Origin: Planctomycetaceae bacterium
Lineage (GTDB): Bacteria > Planctomycetota > Phycisphaerae > Phycisphaerales > SM1A02
Direction of reading: 5' to 3'
Assembly: GCA_947441435.1 (NCBI GenBank)
Contig: CANETX010000003.1
Coordinates: 1 to 42,129 of the forward strand
DNA length: 42,129 nt
Under the pieces are notes generated by a model. The model was not told the DNA's origin and searched no databases. It was given only the letters and a program-made list of their open reading frames with translations. Both the position numbers and the translations under genes were made by a program. Positions 7,992 to 18,519 of this stretch are shown piece after piece; the stretch's first letter is position 1; every line of letters starts with the position of its first letter.

Positions 7992-8942
7992 CGCTCCCGG
8001 GACATCCGCGCGGGCGACGAGATAGGCGCGGTGCGGCGTCTTTGAGTCGAAGTCCTCGGGGACCGTGTATTTCGTGATCTCCCTGAGCGCAATGCCCTCG
8101 GGCAACTGCGCTGACTCCGGCCGGAACGACCTCGAGTTCGTGCTGAACCAGATCTGACCCATCGGCGAGAGCCACGGCATCGTCATCGCCAGCAGCGCGA
8201 TCCAGTCGCGGTCCACCGAGAAACTTCCCGCGACCATCCGCTTGGAGTTCGAGAAGGTCGGCGGGTCGAGAACGATGATGTCATAGGACTCTCCCGCCGC
8301 AGGGCCCGCCTCCAGGAACTGCAGGCAGTCGGCCGACTCCAGTCGATGCGTCGGGCCCACCGCGAATCCGTTGAGCGCCAGGTTGCGGCTCGTCCACGCC
8401 TGATAGGTGTTGCTCATGTCGACCGTGAGCGTGGCGCTCGCCCCCCCAGCCGCGGCGTGCACCGTAAACGCTCCCGTGTACGCGAAGAGGTTCAGCACGC
8501 GCTTGCCCTGCGCGCGCTCGCGAATCATGGCGCGCGTCGTGCGGTGGTCGAGGAACAGTCCGGTGTCGAGGTAGTCCGAGAGGTTCACCTCGAACTTCAG
8601 GCCGTGCTCACTGACGACGCGCACAACCGAGTCGGTGCTCACCCGTTCGTACTGCGCGAGCCCGCGCTGGCGCTGACGCCGCTTGATGTACAGCCGCGCG
8701 TCGTCGATCTCAAGCCCCGCCTTGATCTGCGCGACGCTCAACTGCACGAACGCCTCCTCCGCCTCTTCGGTGTCATCGCGCGTCCGCGGGTGGAACCACG
8801 CCACGACATCCCCGTCGTACCAATCGATCACCAGCGGGTACTCCGGAATGTCCCGTTCGTACACACGGAAGCACGGCGCGTCGGTGCGGCGCGACCACTT
8901 CATCAGGTGACGCTTGCGTTTGGCGAGTCGGTGGTCGAGCAT
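7914..8942 (-). CDS. RlmK-like 23S rRNA (guanine-N7) methyltransferase
   Basis: A 342-residue class I SAM methyltransferase resembling the C-terminal (RlmK) half of bifunctional RlmKL. It has an N-terminal CFRVYERDIPEYPLVIDWY segment (24-42), YLDTGLFLDHR (124-134), the SAM loop NLFAYTGAFTVHAA (151-164), VDMSNTY, and DPPTFSNSK (226-234). In the RlmKL family this domain makes m7G in helix 74 of 23S rRNA; a free-standing version is inferred here. The start is ATG 8942; the longer frame runs into the divergent hppA promoter. The final codons (PPEAATPES) lie inside the 101-bp repeat, so the gene end predates the neighbouring insertion. Other RlmI-like substrates are possible. Confidence 0.8.
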   Translation of the reverse strand: MLDHRLAKRKRHLMKWSRRTDAPCFRVYERDIPEYPLVIDWYDGDVVAWFHPRTRDDTEEAEEAFVQLSVAQIKAGLEIDDARLYIKRRQRQRGLAQYERVSTDSVVRVVSEHGLKFEVNLSDYLDTGLFLDHRTTRAMIRERAQGKRVLNLFAYTGAFTVHAAAGGASATLTVDMSNTYQAWTSRNLALNGFAVGPTHRLESADCLQFLEAGPAAGESYDIIVLDPPTFSNSKRMVAGSFSVDRDWIALLAMTMPWLSPMGQIWFSTNSRSFRPESAQLPEGIALREITKYTVPEDFDSKTPHRAYLVARADVPGALDLRVTRPPSTSGRGEPPEAATPES

Positions 8943-8961
8943 GGCTGCGGATTCGGGCGGC

Positions 8962-8989
8962 TTGCCAGTTTCGCATAAATCGCTACACT
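8962..8989 (+). promoter_or_regulatory. Predicted sigma-70-type promoter for hppA
   Basis: A -35-like TTGCCA (8962-8967), 16-bp spacer and -10-like TACACT (8984-8989) lie 42 nt before the hppA start, in the short gap between divergent genes. A purine-rich AAGGAAGG ribosome site follows at about 9016-9023. Confidence 0.5.
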
Positions 8990-9030
8990 CCCCCGCTTCA
9001 ATTTCCCGCTCAAATAAGGAAGGAACCCCC

Positions 9031-11619
<2,589 letters not shown>

Positions 11620-11653
11620 GCCCCACGGTCGACGCGGACTTCAAGTCCAGGAC

Positions 11654-11690
11654 ACGCCGTACCATCGCCAAACGATGGTGCGGCGTTTTT
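11654..11690 (+). terminator. Intrinsic terminator of hppA overlapping the dedA-like start codon
   Basis: A 14-bp stem ACGCCGTACCATCG / CGATGGTGCGGCGT with a single G-U pair and a 5-nt CCAAA loop runs straight into TTTTT (11686-11690). This is a textbook Rho-independent terminator 35 nt after the hppA stop. Its 3' arm contains the ATG (11675-11677) of the following ORF. Confidence 0.88.
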
Positions 11691-12487
11691 CTTTGCTCGC
11701 GGCGTGGATGGCAGCATTCGTCATCGTGCTGTCGCTTGCGGGAGCCGCCGCGCAGGACGCGGGCGGCCCGCCGACCCCCGCCGCCACCGAAATCCCCGGG
11801 TGGCTCGCAGAGGCGATCGACGACTACGGGTCCTTCGCGCTGTTCGGCGCGTTCGTCATCTCGGGTGTCGGGCTGCATCTCTCCGAAGATCTGATCCTCA
11901 TCCCCGCGGGATGGCTCGCGGCCCACGACCTCGGGATGTTCGTCAAGTTCTGGGTGTGGGCGTACCTCGGCATCGTCGTCGGCGATGGACTGTGGTTCTG
12001 GATGTGCGGCCACTTCGGCACACGATTCCTCCACTCCAAGTTCTTCAAGCGGGCAATCCACCCGAGACGGCTTCTCGAGATCAAGCACCAAATTGACGAG
12101 CGCGGGGCGTTCGTGCTCTTCGCCGCACGGTTCATTCCGGGGACGCGCACGCCGGTCATCACCATGTGCGGTCTCCTGCACATGGCTTGGTGGAAGTTCC
12201 TGCTCGTCGAGTGCTCGTGTGCGGCGGTGACCGTGCCCCTCCAGATGCTCGTCGGCGTCGCCGGCGCGCGCGCGGCCGAGGAGGTCGGCGTCACCGATCA
12301 CACGCACAAGATCATGATCGCCGTCGGACTGACGCTCGGGTTCGTGCTCCTGATGTACCTGGTCCACAAGTGGATCTCGGCGCGCAAGGCCAAGCGCCGC
12401 ACCCCGCGCGCCCCGGCGCGATGGCTGCGCCTCTATCAGGCGACCCGTCGCCTCGTCACCCAGGTCCAGCCGCGTTCGAACAGCTAG
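11675..12487 (+). CDS. DedA/SNARE-associated family membrane protein
   Basis: A 270-residue membrane protein of the DedA family (flippase/transporter-like, needed for envelope homeostasis in other bacteria). Motifs include GLHLSEDLILIPAGWLA, GDGLWFWMCGHFGTRF and the family signature FAARFIPGTRTPVITMCG. A hydrophobic segment at about 1-25, ending at AAAQDAGG, looks like a signal peptide. The ATG at 11675 lies in the 3' arm of the hppA terminator, so either translation is coupled to that hairpin or it begins later, for instance at ATG 11708. The C-terminal 45 residues are strongly basic. It converges on the sialidase-like gene with a 27-bp gap. Confidence 0.8.
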   Translation: MVRRFSLLAAWMAAFVIVLSLAGAAAQDAGGPPTPAATEIPGWLAEAIDDYGSFALFGAFVISGVGLHLSEDLILIPAGWLAAHDLGMFVKFWVWAYLGIVVGDGLWFWMCGHFGTRFLHSKFFKRAIHPRRLLEIKHQIDERGAFVLFAARFIPGTRTPVITMCGLLHMAWWKFLLVECSCAAVTVPLQMLVGVAGARAAEEVGVTDHTHKIMIAVGLTLGFVLLMYLVHKWISARKAKRRTPRAPARWLRLYQATRRLVTQVQPRSNS

Positions 12488-12514
12488 CCGCCGCGGCCGG
12501 CCGGGCGCCTGCGA

Positions 12515-12709
12515 TCAGCTCCCCGTCCACGCAGAAAGCAGGATGGTCATGTCAACACCATCGGTGAGGCCATCGCCGTCCATGTCTCCTTCCGTCGTCC
12601 CCCACGCCGCGAGGATCATCCCGAGGTCGAGCCCATCGACATCACCATCGCCATCGAGGTCGCCGGGACCCGCGCAGGCGTCGGGGATGCCGTCACCGTT
12701 GAGGTCGCG
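12515..12709 (-). pseudogene. Out-of-frame dockerin tail of the sialidase-like gene
   Basis: Immediately downstream of the sialidase-like ORF, in another frame, the minus strand reads RDLNGDGIPDAC, then GDLDGDGDVDGLDLGMILAAW and a second loop DMDGDGLTDGVDMTILLSAW before a TGA at 12515-12517. This is a typical dockerin-type C-terminus with no start of its own. Skipping one base in the CCC run near 12708-12713 would join it to the upstream ORF (…LRIG-RDLNGDG…). It is therefore annotated as the detached tail of that gene. Confidence 0.75.
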
Positions 12710-14018
12710 GGCCAATGCGCAGGTAGTAGACATCCTGCTCTCCGTTGACCGTGGTGCAGAAGGCAAGGTCTGCACCCGTGAGGTCCGAGACCATGTGGAA
12801 GTAGTCCCCCATCTTCTGCTGCTGCGGCCAGCCGGCGGTTGAGTTGAACGCAGGCGTTTGCGCAACCGGCGCCGCGAAGGTGGATCCACCGTCGGTGCTC
12901 GAAGTGGAGTAGAGGCGCGCCACATTCATCGATCCCGACTCGTGGGTGCTGAGCCAGACCACTTCGATGCGCCCGTTGGGAGCGACACTCATCGTGCCGT
13001 GCCAGTTCCACGAGTTCGCGCCCATGGGATCGGGATTCACCCGCGTGTACGGCGACCACGTGGTGCCGCCGCTGTCACTCCAGATGAGGTGGACATCGAG
13101 CGGGTCATTGACGGCGCCCACCGGCGCCGGATCGACGCCTGAGAGGACATAAATCCGCCCGCTGTAGGGACCATCCGAACGATCGACATCCACCCACACC
13201 TGTGCGAGAAGACCCGAAGGGTTCGGGCCCGTGGCCCACGGCATCCCGCCACCCATGGCGAGGACCCGAGGCTGAGTGAACGAGACGGCCTGCGACGCAT
13301 CGCGGGCGTTGTCGCTGCGTGTGAAGAGGAAAGTGTCGCTGTCGAGAGGCAAACTGCGAACGCCCGCGATGAACAGTGCTCCCTCGGCGCCAACGGCGAG
13401 CGTCCCCCAGCGCATCGGGTCGGGCATCGACACGGGAGCATCGAAGGTCAGCCCGCCGTCAGTGCTGCGAACGAACGGAGTGCCCGGGTAGGGATTCTCT
13501 TCCGTGCTCCAGTGGAGATAGGTGTGGTCACGGCTCGGGCCCTTCGTGCGGTCGATCGCCATCCACGACTTGTCGCCGCCGTACGAGGGAACCGATGGAC
13601 CCCACGACTGGCCACCGTTCTCGCTTCGGTACATCTGGCAGTAGAAGTCCTGTCGCATGCTGCAATAGAGAAATGTGCCGTCCGCAAGTGAGCCCAGCAG
13701 CGGGTCGCTGCGAAAGACCCCACGCTCCAGGACGCCTGGGAAGTGCCATGTGCGACCTGCGTCCTCGCTCCATCCCCAACCTGCTTCCCGGATGCTCGAC
13801 GAGATCGAATCGAACTGGCGCCAGCCGATCGCCATGCGGCGCGGATTGGTCGGGTCCACAGCGATCGACGGCTCGTTCGCGGCGTCGCCTGGGATGTTGA
13901 ATCCCATCGACGAGACATTCACCTGCACGGGGGCCTGAGCGAGGACTGCGGCGGCAGCGCCGAGTGGAAACAATGCTGCCACAAAGACTTGGGGAGAGCG
14001 GACCATGATCGTGAACAT
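12693..14018 (-). CDS. Secreted BNR/sialidase-like beta-propeller protein (tail frameshifted)
   Basis: A 441-residue protein with an N-terminal signal peptide (VFVAALFPLGAAAAVLAQA) and repeated BNR/Asp-box blades, for example SEDAGRTWHF, SENGGQSWGP, STDGGLTFDA, SDSGGTTWSP and STDGGSTFAA. It resembles exo-sialidase-like six-bladed propellers, but the catalytic Arg triad and Tyr/Glu pair of true sialidases cannot be confirmed, so the substrate is open. The start is ATG 14018, with an internal ATG at 14006 as alternative. The ORF ends prematurely at LRIGPRPQR; the expected dockerin tail continues in another frame (12515-12709). Reading error, pseudogenisation and programmed shifting are all possible. 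Confidence 0.75.
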   Translation of the reverse strand: MFTIMVRSPQVFVAALFPLGAAAAVLAQAPVQVNVSSMGFNIPGDAANEPSIAVDPTNPRRMAIGWRQFDSISSSIREAGWGWSEDAGRTWHFPGVLERGVFRSDPLLGSLADGTFLYCSMRQDFYCQMYRSENGGQSWGPSVPSYGGDKSWMAIDRTKGPSRDHTYLHWSTEENPYPGTPFVRSTDGGLTFDAPVSMPDPMRWGTLAVGAEGALFIAGVRSLPLDSDTFLFTRSDNARDASQAVSFTQPRVLAMGGGMPWATGPNPSGLLAQVWVDVDRSDGPYSGRIYVLSGVDPAPVGAVNDPLDVHLIWSDSGGTTWSPYTRVNPDPMGANSWNWHGTMSVAPNGRIEVVWLSTHESGSMNVARLYSTSSTDGGSTFAAPVAQTPAFNSTAGWPQQQKMGDYFHMVSDLTGADLAFCTTVNGEQDVYYLRIGPRPQR

Positions 14019-14216
14019 GTCTCAAACCATGCGCAACCCAAGAACTCCGATCTCGATTCATGCATGTGGAGAGCCATTTTCTCATGGATTCTGCAGTCGC
14101 GATGGATCCGGGCCCGGCAAGCCCACCAAGTCGACCGCTACTCCCGACTGCTGCCCCCGTATCGAGGCTCTGTAGGATCCCACACCCGCGAGATGTGCGC
14201 GGGCTGACAATCGACA

Positions 14217-14298
14217 GGGCGAATACTCAAGCGGTCAACGAGGACAGACTGTAAATCTGTTGGCTTAGCCTTCGTAGGTTCGAATCCTACTTCGCCCA
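14217..14298 (+). tRNA. tRNA-Tyr (GTA)
   Basis: An 82-nt class II tRNA. Acceptor arms GGGCGAA/TTCGCCC plus discriminator A; anticodon stem ACAGA/TCTGT around the loop CTGTAAA with anticodon GTA; long variable arm; T-arm GTAGGTTCGAATCCTAC. CCA is not encoded. Its 3' end is overlapped by the tail of an integrase remnant on the other strand, typical of a tRNA used as an attachment site. Confidence 0.95.
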
Positions 14299-14777
14299 TT
14301 GCCCCGGTTTCGCGCAGCGTCGCATGGCGCCGCATGGCGCTGCGCACTCTCGCCACAACATGGACTTGCGAACGATTCGTGCGTAGTAGCGCGAAGCGGT
14401 GCGGATGGGTGCTGTGACGCATTTTGTGCTTCAAGTGTGACGCATTTTGTGTCGCCCAAACTGAGACCGGCTGCAGCGTCAAAGTCGGCGTCACGATCCT
14501 GCAAGTAGTGCTGTGCTGCGATGGGCGGGGAGTGCCCCATCCATTTCGCTACTGCATGGCCGGGGTACCGCTGAACCCAGTCGGTCGCGCACGACGCACG
14601 TAGGTTTTGGAAGAGTCTGGGCCACGGAGCATGCCCTGCCCGTTCGATAATGCGGTGCAACATCGGGCGCAGGTTCACAGATGGATCACCGAACCTCGGG
14701 ATGATCCGCTCTGCGCCAACCTGGGCGTGGTCGAATAGGTCTTGCAGGACCGGCCGCATCCAGCGTGCTCTGGGCAA
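14265..14777 (-). pseudogene. Tyrosine recombinase (phage-type integrase) remnant at tRNA-Tyr
   Basis: The 170-codon frame holds the second half of a tyrosine recombinase catalytic domain: WMRPVLQDLF, IIERAGHAPWPRLFQNLRAS with the second catalytic Arg in NLRAS, then AVAKWMGHSP with the GH pair, and AAQHYLQ with the nucleophile Tyr. The N-terminal DNA-binding domains and first catalytic Arg are missing upstream of 14777, so it is a truncated, non-functional remnant. After the recombinase domain the frame runs on into the 3' end of tRNA-Tyr, where its stop lies, so the true C-terminus may be altered. An integrase abutting a tRNA on the opposite strand is the classic layout of an integrated element. 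Confidence 0.72.
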
Positions 14778-15074
14778 GCGGACCCGAGCGACCTGGTCAA
14801 ATGATTCTCAATCTGCGCAGACAGTCGCACTGTTTGACTTCGAAGCACCTTTTTTTGATTGAAAGTTCGCTCTGTGACTTGATTCGCAGGGACACGCGGA
14901 TACTCTGCATTTGCAGCGGGATCGTTCAGAGACGTGAAGACGTTGCCATTGCAGGGGGACTCGCACGCGTGCGTGCGCAAGAAGTGGCAAAGGGTCGCGG
15001 GTCGTAGGTCACGACTCTGTTTGACTGCCCTCGGTGGGCTTGGGCGTTCAGAAAACGCCGCGAGGAGATTTGCC
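14778..15074. other. AT-richer spacer with no recognisable gene
   Basis: These 297 bp between the integrase remnant and the PEP-CTERM-like gene contain no frame I recognise. The missing 5' half of the integrase is not here in any frame. The stretch includes an A/T-rich run around 14850-14870. A good ribosome site (GAGGAG, 15062-15067) lies at its right end. Confidence 0.5.
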
Positions 15075-15854
15075 ATGAGAACGATCCCACTTATGTCGAC
15101 TGCGTTGATTGCACTAGCTGCATCGGTCTGGACCTCGGCATCAGGCGATGTCATCTATACCAATATTCCTGTCGCTCTCGACCCGACTGGCTACTACAGC
15201 CAACCCTATCAGGCAGAGAGTCTCGCGGAGTTCGGCGACCGAATCAATTTCGGCGGAAGCGCTCGCCTCCTGACATCCGTCACGGCATGGATGGACAGTT
15301 ACGCGGGAGCATCGGAGTGGACGAACTACGGCGGCAATACCACCGTGGATGGCGTCGCCGGGTACATGCACGATTTCACATTCAACATCTATGAGTCTGG
15401 ATCTGGCAGTCAGCCAGGAGCTTTGCTTGGTTCAGTGAGTCAATCGCAATTCGTTCGATACGAAACAGGCGGCGCACTCGGCGGGCTTTTCGCAATGACG
15501 TTCGACCTCAGCGGACTCAATTTGCTCGCACCCGACTCGATCGTGTACGGACTTGCATTCAACACAGAAACTTACGGCGCGACCCCAACTGGATCGAGCG
15601 GCCCATACAACGGCCTCAATTTCGCTCTCAGCATGGAAGGCGCGCTGGGAATCACGACGGGATCGAATGCAAACCTCGGTGATGTGTTCTGGGCGAATCA
15701 GGGTGGAGTATTCCAAGCAAACTACGGATGGGATCCCTACCCAGGCGTCGGAACGGCATTGACTCCGATTGTGTCTTTCTCGGCAGTTCCGACACCTGGT
15801 GCGCTCGTCTTGTTGGGCTTGGTTGGCTGTGCGAAGCGACGACGCCGCGCCTAG
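15075..15854 (+). CDS. PEP-CTERM-like sorted secreted protein
   Basis: A 259-residue exported protein. The start is ATG 15075, 8 nt after GAGGAG; the longer frame lacks a ribosome site. The signal peptide is MSTALIALAASVWTSASG. The C-terminus VPTPGALVLLGLVGCAKRRRR has a V-P-x-P motif, a membrane segment and an Arg cluster, the tripartite PEP-CTERM-type sorting signal in its planctomycete variant. The middle is Gly/Asn/Tyr/Ser-rich and beta-like, without a known enzyme motif. In PEP-CTERM systems the tail is cut by an exosortase, which is not in this window. Base composition looks lower in GC than the flanks; with the integrase remnant next door this suggests transfer. Confidence 0.75.
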   Translation: MRTIPLMSTALIALAASVWTSASGDVIYTNIPVALDPTGYYSQPYQAESLAEFGDRINFGGSARLLTSVTAWMDSYAGASEWTNYGGNTTVDGVAGYMHDFTFNIYESGSGSQPGALLGSVSQSQFVRYETGGALGGLFAMTFDLSGLNLLAPDSIVYGLAFNTETYGATPTGSSGPYNGLNFALSMEGALGITTGSNANLGDVFWANQGGVFQANYGWDPYPGVGTALTPIVSFSAVPTPGALVLLGLVGCAKRRRRA

Positions 15855-15890
15855 CAGGACGCTGAAAACTCGGGATTCTCGAATTGATAG

Positions 15891-16040
15891 GACTTCGCTT
15901 TTCCGACGTCGCGCGCCTGGACCGCAGAGTTTCCGGCGATGGCGATGGAGGCCGGGATCTCGCCACGTGGCATCGACGAAGCGTTTTCAATCCTCTACGA
16001 GTTCTGGGAGACATTGAAGCCGCTCAGGTCGAGCGAGTAA
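15891..16040 (+). pseudogene. Possible C-terminal gene fragment, unknown family
   Basis: A 49-codon frame, opened by a TAG at 15888-15890, has no good start at its beginning and ends with TAA at 16038-16040. It reads AFPTSRAWTAEFPAMAMEAG, then GIDEAFSILYEFWETL, then KPLRSSE. The sequence looks protein-like (amphipathic, no low complexity), but I cannot name a family. It may be the surviving tail of a gene lost in the accessory region next to tRNA-Tyr. The rest of 15855-16152 shows no gene. Confidence 0.25.
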
Positions 16041-16152
16041 TCCCCACATCTGGGGTGAACTCTCCGCCGCCGCCGGTACCTGAGCACACAGCCATCTAGG
16101 ATGCGCCAACTCTCAGGGGTGAATCGATGAGAGTGATTCCGTCGCCGGCGCC

Positions 16153-18519
16153 ATGAGACTGCTCGCACCAACTGTCTACCGGGCATTCCCAGAGCTCGAC
16201 TCGTTCTCCGACGACGACTGCCGGATCTTTGTGCGCAACGCGACGGTCGTGCTCTGGCGACGCATCATGCGTGCGTGCGTGAACGCGGCGACGATTCTGA
16301 CGCTAGTGATTGCCGAGGTTTGGTTTCTGGAACCAGATCCGAGCCCGAACTGGATGGCGACGGCAAACGCGATATTGCTTGCCGTTGTGCTTCTCATCAC
16401 CATCGGCATCGGCTCGCTCGTGATCCGTGACATCCTGTTGCGCCTGGCCATCCGGCGCATCCTCAACTGCGTGGCTCGCTGCCCACAGTGCCGCTACTCG
16501 ATGGTGGGACTTCCAGTGACGGCGGACCACCGCGTCACCTGCCCGGAGTGCGCGTGCGTGACATATGTCGGGGTGCACGCCAAGCACTGCGTGCGTGGCA
16601 GCGACGGATCGCTTCGCTTCCTCCCCGGGCCAAGCGTGCAACTGCCGGTGGAGTTCTGGTGGACACGGAAGCGCCTCCGCACCGCTGCGCGAGGGACTGC
16701 GGCCGTCCTAGGAAGCATCGCGATCGTGCTAGGCATCTTGCTTGCTATCTGGGAAGTGCGCGTGCGCTTGATGGCCTCCGCCGTCCATGCCGCCGTCGCC
16801 GCGCTGCCGCCCGGGTCGGAGCTGCTGGCCGCCGTGGTGCCACCCGCTGCGCTTGTCGAGGGTGACAACGCCGTCGACGCGCTGACCGAGTTCCAGTCGC
16901 GATTCGGTGCGATTCGCGACACGCCCACCGAGCGCGCGCTCCTCAATTGGTGGCCACCGCGCGACTTCCGTTTGCGGATGGACCCTGCTCCCCCCCGCGA
17001 CGGGTCGCCGCCGGCCGACCGAACGGTGAGTGTCCAGATGGTGGTGCGTGAAGCGCGCGCCGCGGGACTGCTCGACTCGCTGGACCGGATCGGGCTCGCT
17101 CCGGCAATCCAGTTCCCGACCGATCCCTTAGCCGCGCCCCTGTTCGGAGAGTGCGCATCTGCGCGAACCAGACTCTTTGCCGTCGCCATGAGCCACGCAG
17201 CAAACCTTGCGAGCATCTGGATGCTCGACGCATGTGCGCGCGGCGAACCTGCGGAAGCGGCGCGTGCCTTCCGCGCACTCGCGTCGCTCGCGGCAATGCA
17301 GGGCATAGCTCGGCCAACCCCCCTCGGTGGGTCGATTGTTGGCGCAGGACAGGTGATGGAGTGCTTGGCCGAGGTGGCGCGGCTGCCCGGCGGTGACGAG
17401 GCGCTTCGAATCGCTCGGCAGGCTGTCGACCGCAACCTTCGCTGCCGGGTCACGCCCGAGTCCCTGTCGGCGATCTTTGTCCGCTGGTTCCAAGAGGATT
17501 TGCTCCGCGTCTTCGGCGATCCTGCGGTGCTGCGCTGGCGCTTGACTCCCTGGATTCGAACGGAGGCATACGAGCGAGCCATCAGCGTCTACCTGAGCAA
17601 CATGTCGACGCGCACCGAGCCATCGGGGCTCGGATGCGACTTTGACCGCGAGTGGGCCGCATCGATCGACACGCTCCCCACGCTGCTGCTGACCTGCGCA
17701 AACTCAACAAGGTGGAGCAACGCGACCCCATCGATCTCGCCCGCGCCCGCGCTCCCGCCGATGGCCGATGCGTTTATGGAGATGATGTCTGGTCGTAGCC
17801 TCGACTTTCAACCCATTCTGCTTTCCGACTTAGCCCTGAGCTGTGTTCTTGGAATCGAGGAATTCCGCCGGACCCAGGGACGATTGCCCGCATCGCTTGA
17901 GGAACTGGTGCCCGGGTATCTGCCGACGCCTCCGCCAACATCACTCGGCGTCATCTACCGCACCGTGCAGGATCCCGCATGCCCGCTCGGGTACCAGCTT
18001 TACTCCAAGGGATTCAATGGATTGGACGACGGGTGCTCGGCGTTCATCGACATTCCGATCGTGGGGGCTCCGGTGCCACCACCCGCCGAGTCGCTACCCT
18101 CCACGCCAACTCCGGGGCCCCAGAGTCGCCTACGGATGGGCGACGACCTGTTCGAACGGCTTGGACTCTCCCCTGATGACCCAACACAGCTCGCTGACTG
18201 CCTTGGGTCGACCAACTTCGACAGTCCCAACCGTTCTGTTCTTGCGTTACCTCCTGCCGGTGCTCATGGTGCACTTGCTCGCGCTCTTGGCGTGCGCGCC
18301 GACATTCTTCTCGTGGACGGGGGTCATCGCGTGCGTCCTGGGGATCCATGTTTTCGGACAGGCGATCACGATGGGATACCACCGCCTCCTGACGCACCGG
18401 AGCTTCACGGTCCCGCGCTGGTTCGAGTGGACGCTCGTCACGCTCGCACTGTGTTGCTTGCAGGACTCCCCCGCGCGCTGGGTTGCAACCCACCGGATGC
18501 ACCACGCGCACAGCGATGA
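16153..18519 (+). CDS. Zinc-ribbon membrane protein of unknown function
   Basis: A 788-codon frame. Two membrane segments near residues 40-100 are followed by a zinc ribbon CPQC (113-116) and CPEC (about 130-133), another membrane segment (about 185-205), and a long Ala-rich domain with no known catalytic motif. The segment ending YQLYSKGFNGLDDGC resembles the C-terminal YxLYSxGxNGxDDGG motif common in planctomycete membrane proteins. The last 114 codons or so (after 18176) overlap the desaturase gene in another frame and are low-complexity Pro/Ala/Arg. The true C-terminus is therefore probably near 18,100-18,230, with a frameshift or lost stop extending the frame. The start ATG 16153 has only a weak ribosome site. 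Confidence 0.6.
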   Translation: MRLLAPTVYRAFPELDSFSDDDCRIFVRNATVVLWRRIMRACVNAATILTLVIAEVWFLEPDPSPNWMATANAILLAVVLLITIGIGSLVIRDILLRLAIRRILNCVARCPQCRYSMVGLPVTADHRVTCPECACVTYVGVHAKHCVRGSDGSLRFLPGPSVQLPVEFWWTRKRLRTAARGTAAVLGSIAIVLGILLAIWEVRVRLMASAVHAAVAALPPGSELLAAVVPPAALVEGDNAVDALTEFQSRFGAIRDTPTERALLNWWPPRDFRLRMDPAPPRDGSPPADRTVSVQMVVREARAAGLLDSLDRIGLAPAIQFPTDPLAAPLFGECASARTRLFAVAMSHAANLASIWMLDACARGEPAEAARAFRALASLAAMQGIARPTPLGGSIVGAGQVMECLAEVARLPGGDEALRIARQAVDRNLRCRVTPESLSAIFVRWFQEDLLRVFGDPAVLRWRLTPWIRTEAYERAISVYLSNMSTRTEPSGLGCDFDREWAASIDTLPTLLLTCANSTRWSNATPSISPAPALPPMADAFMEMMSGRSLDFQPILLSDLALSCVLGIEEFRRTQGRLPASLEELVPGYLPTPPPTSLGVIYRTVQDPACPLGYQLYSKGFNGLDDGCSAFIDIPIVGAPVPPPAESLPSTPTPGPQSRLRMGDDLFERLGLSPDDPTQLADCLGSTNFDSPNRSVLALPPAGAHGALARALGVRADILLVDGGHRVRPGDPCFRTGDHDGIPPPPDAPELHGPALVRVDARHARTVLLAGLPRALGCNPPDAPRAQR

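Noticed and set aside
14138-14494. Minus-strand ORF containing GEVGFEPTKAKPTDLQS
   Set aside because: This peptide is the well-known mistranslation of a tRNA-Tyr gene on its opposite strand, not a protein.
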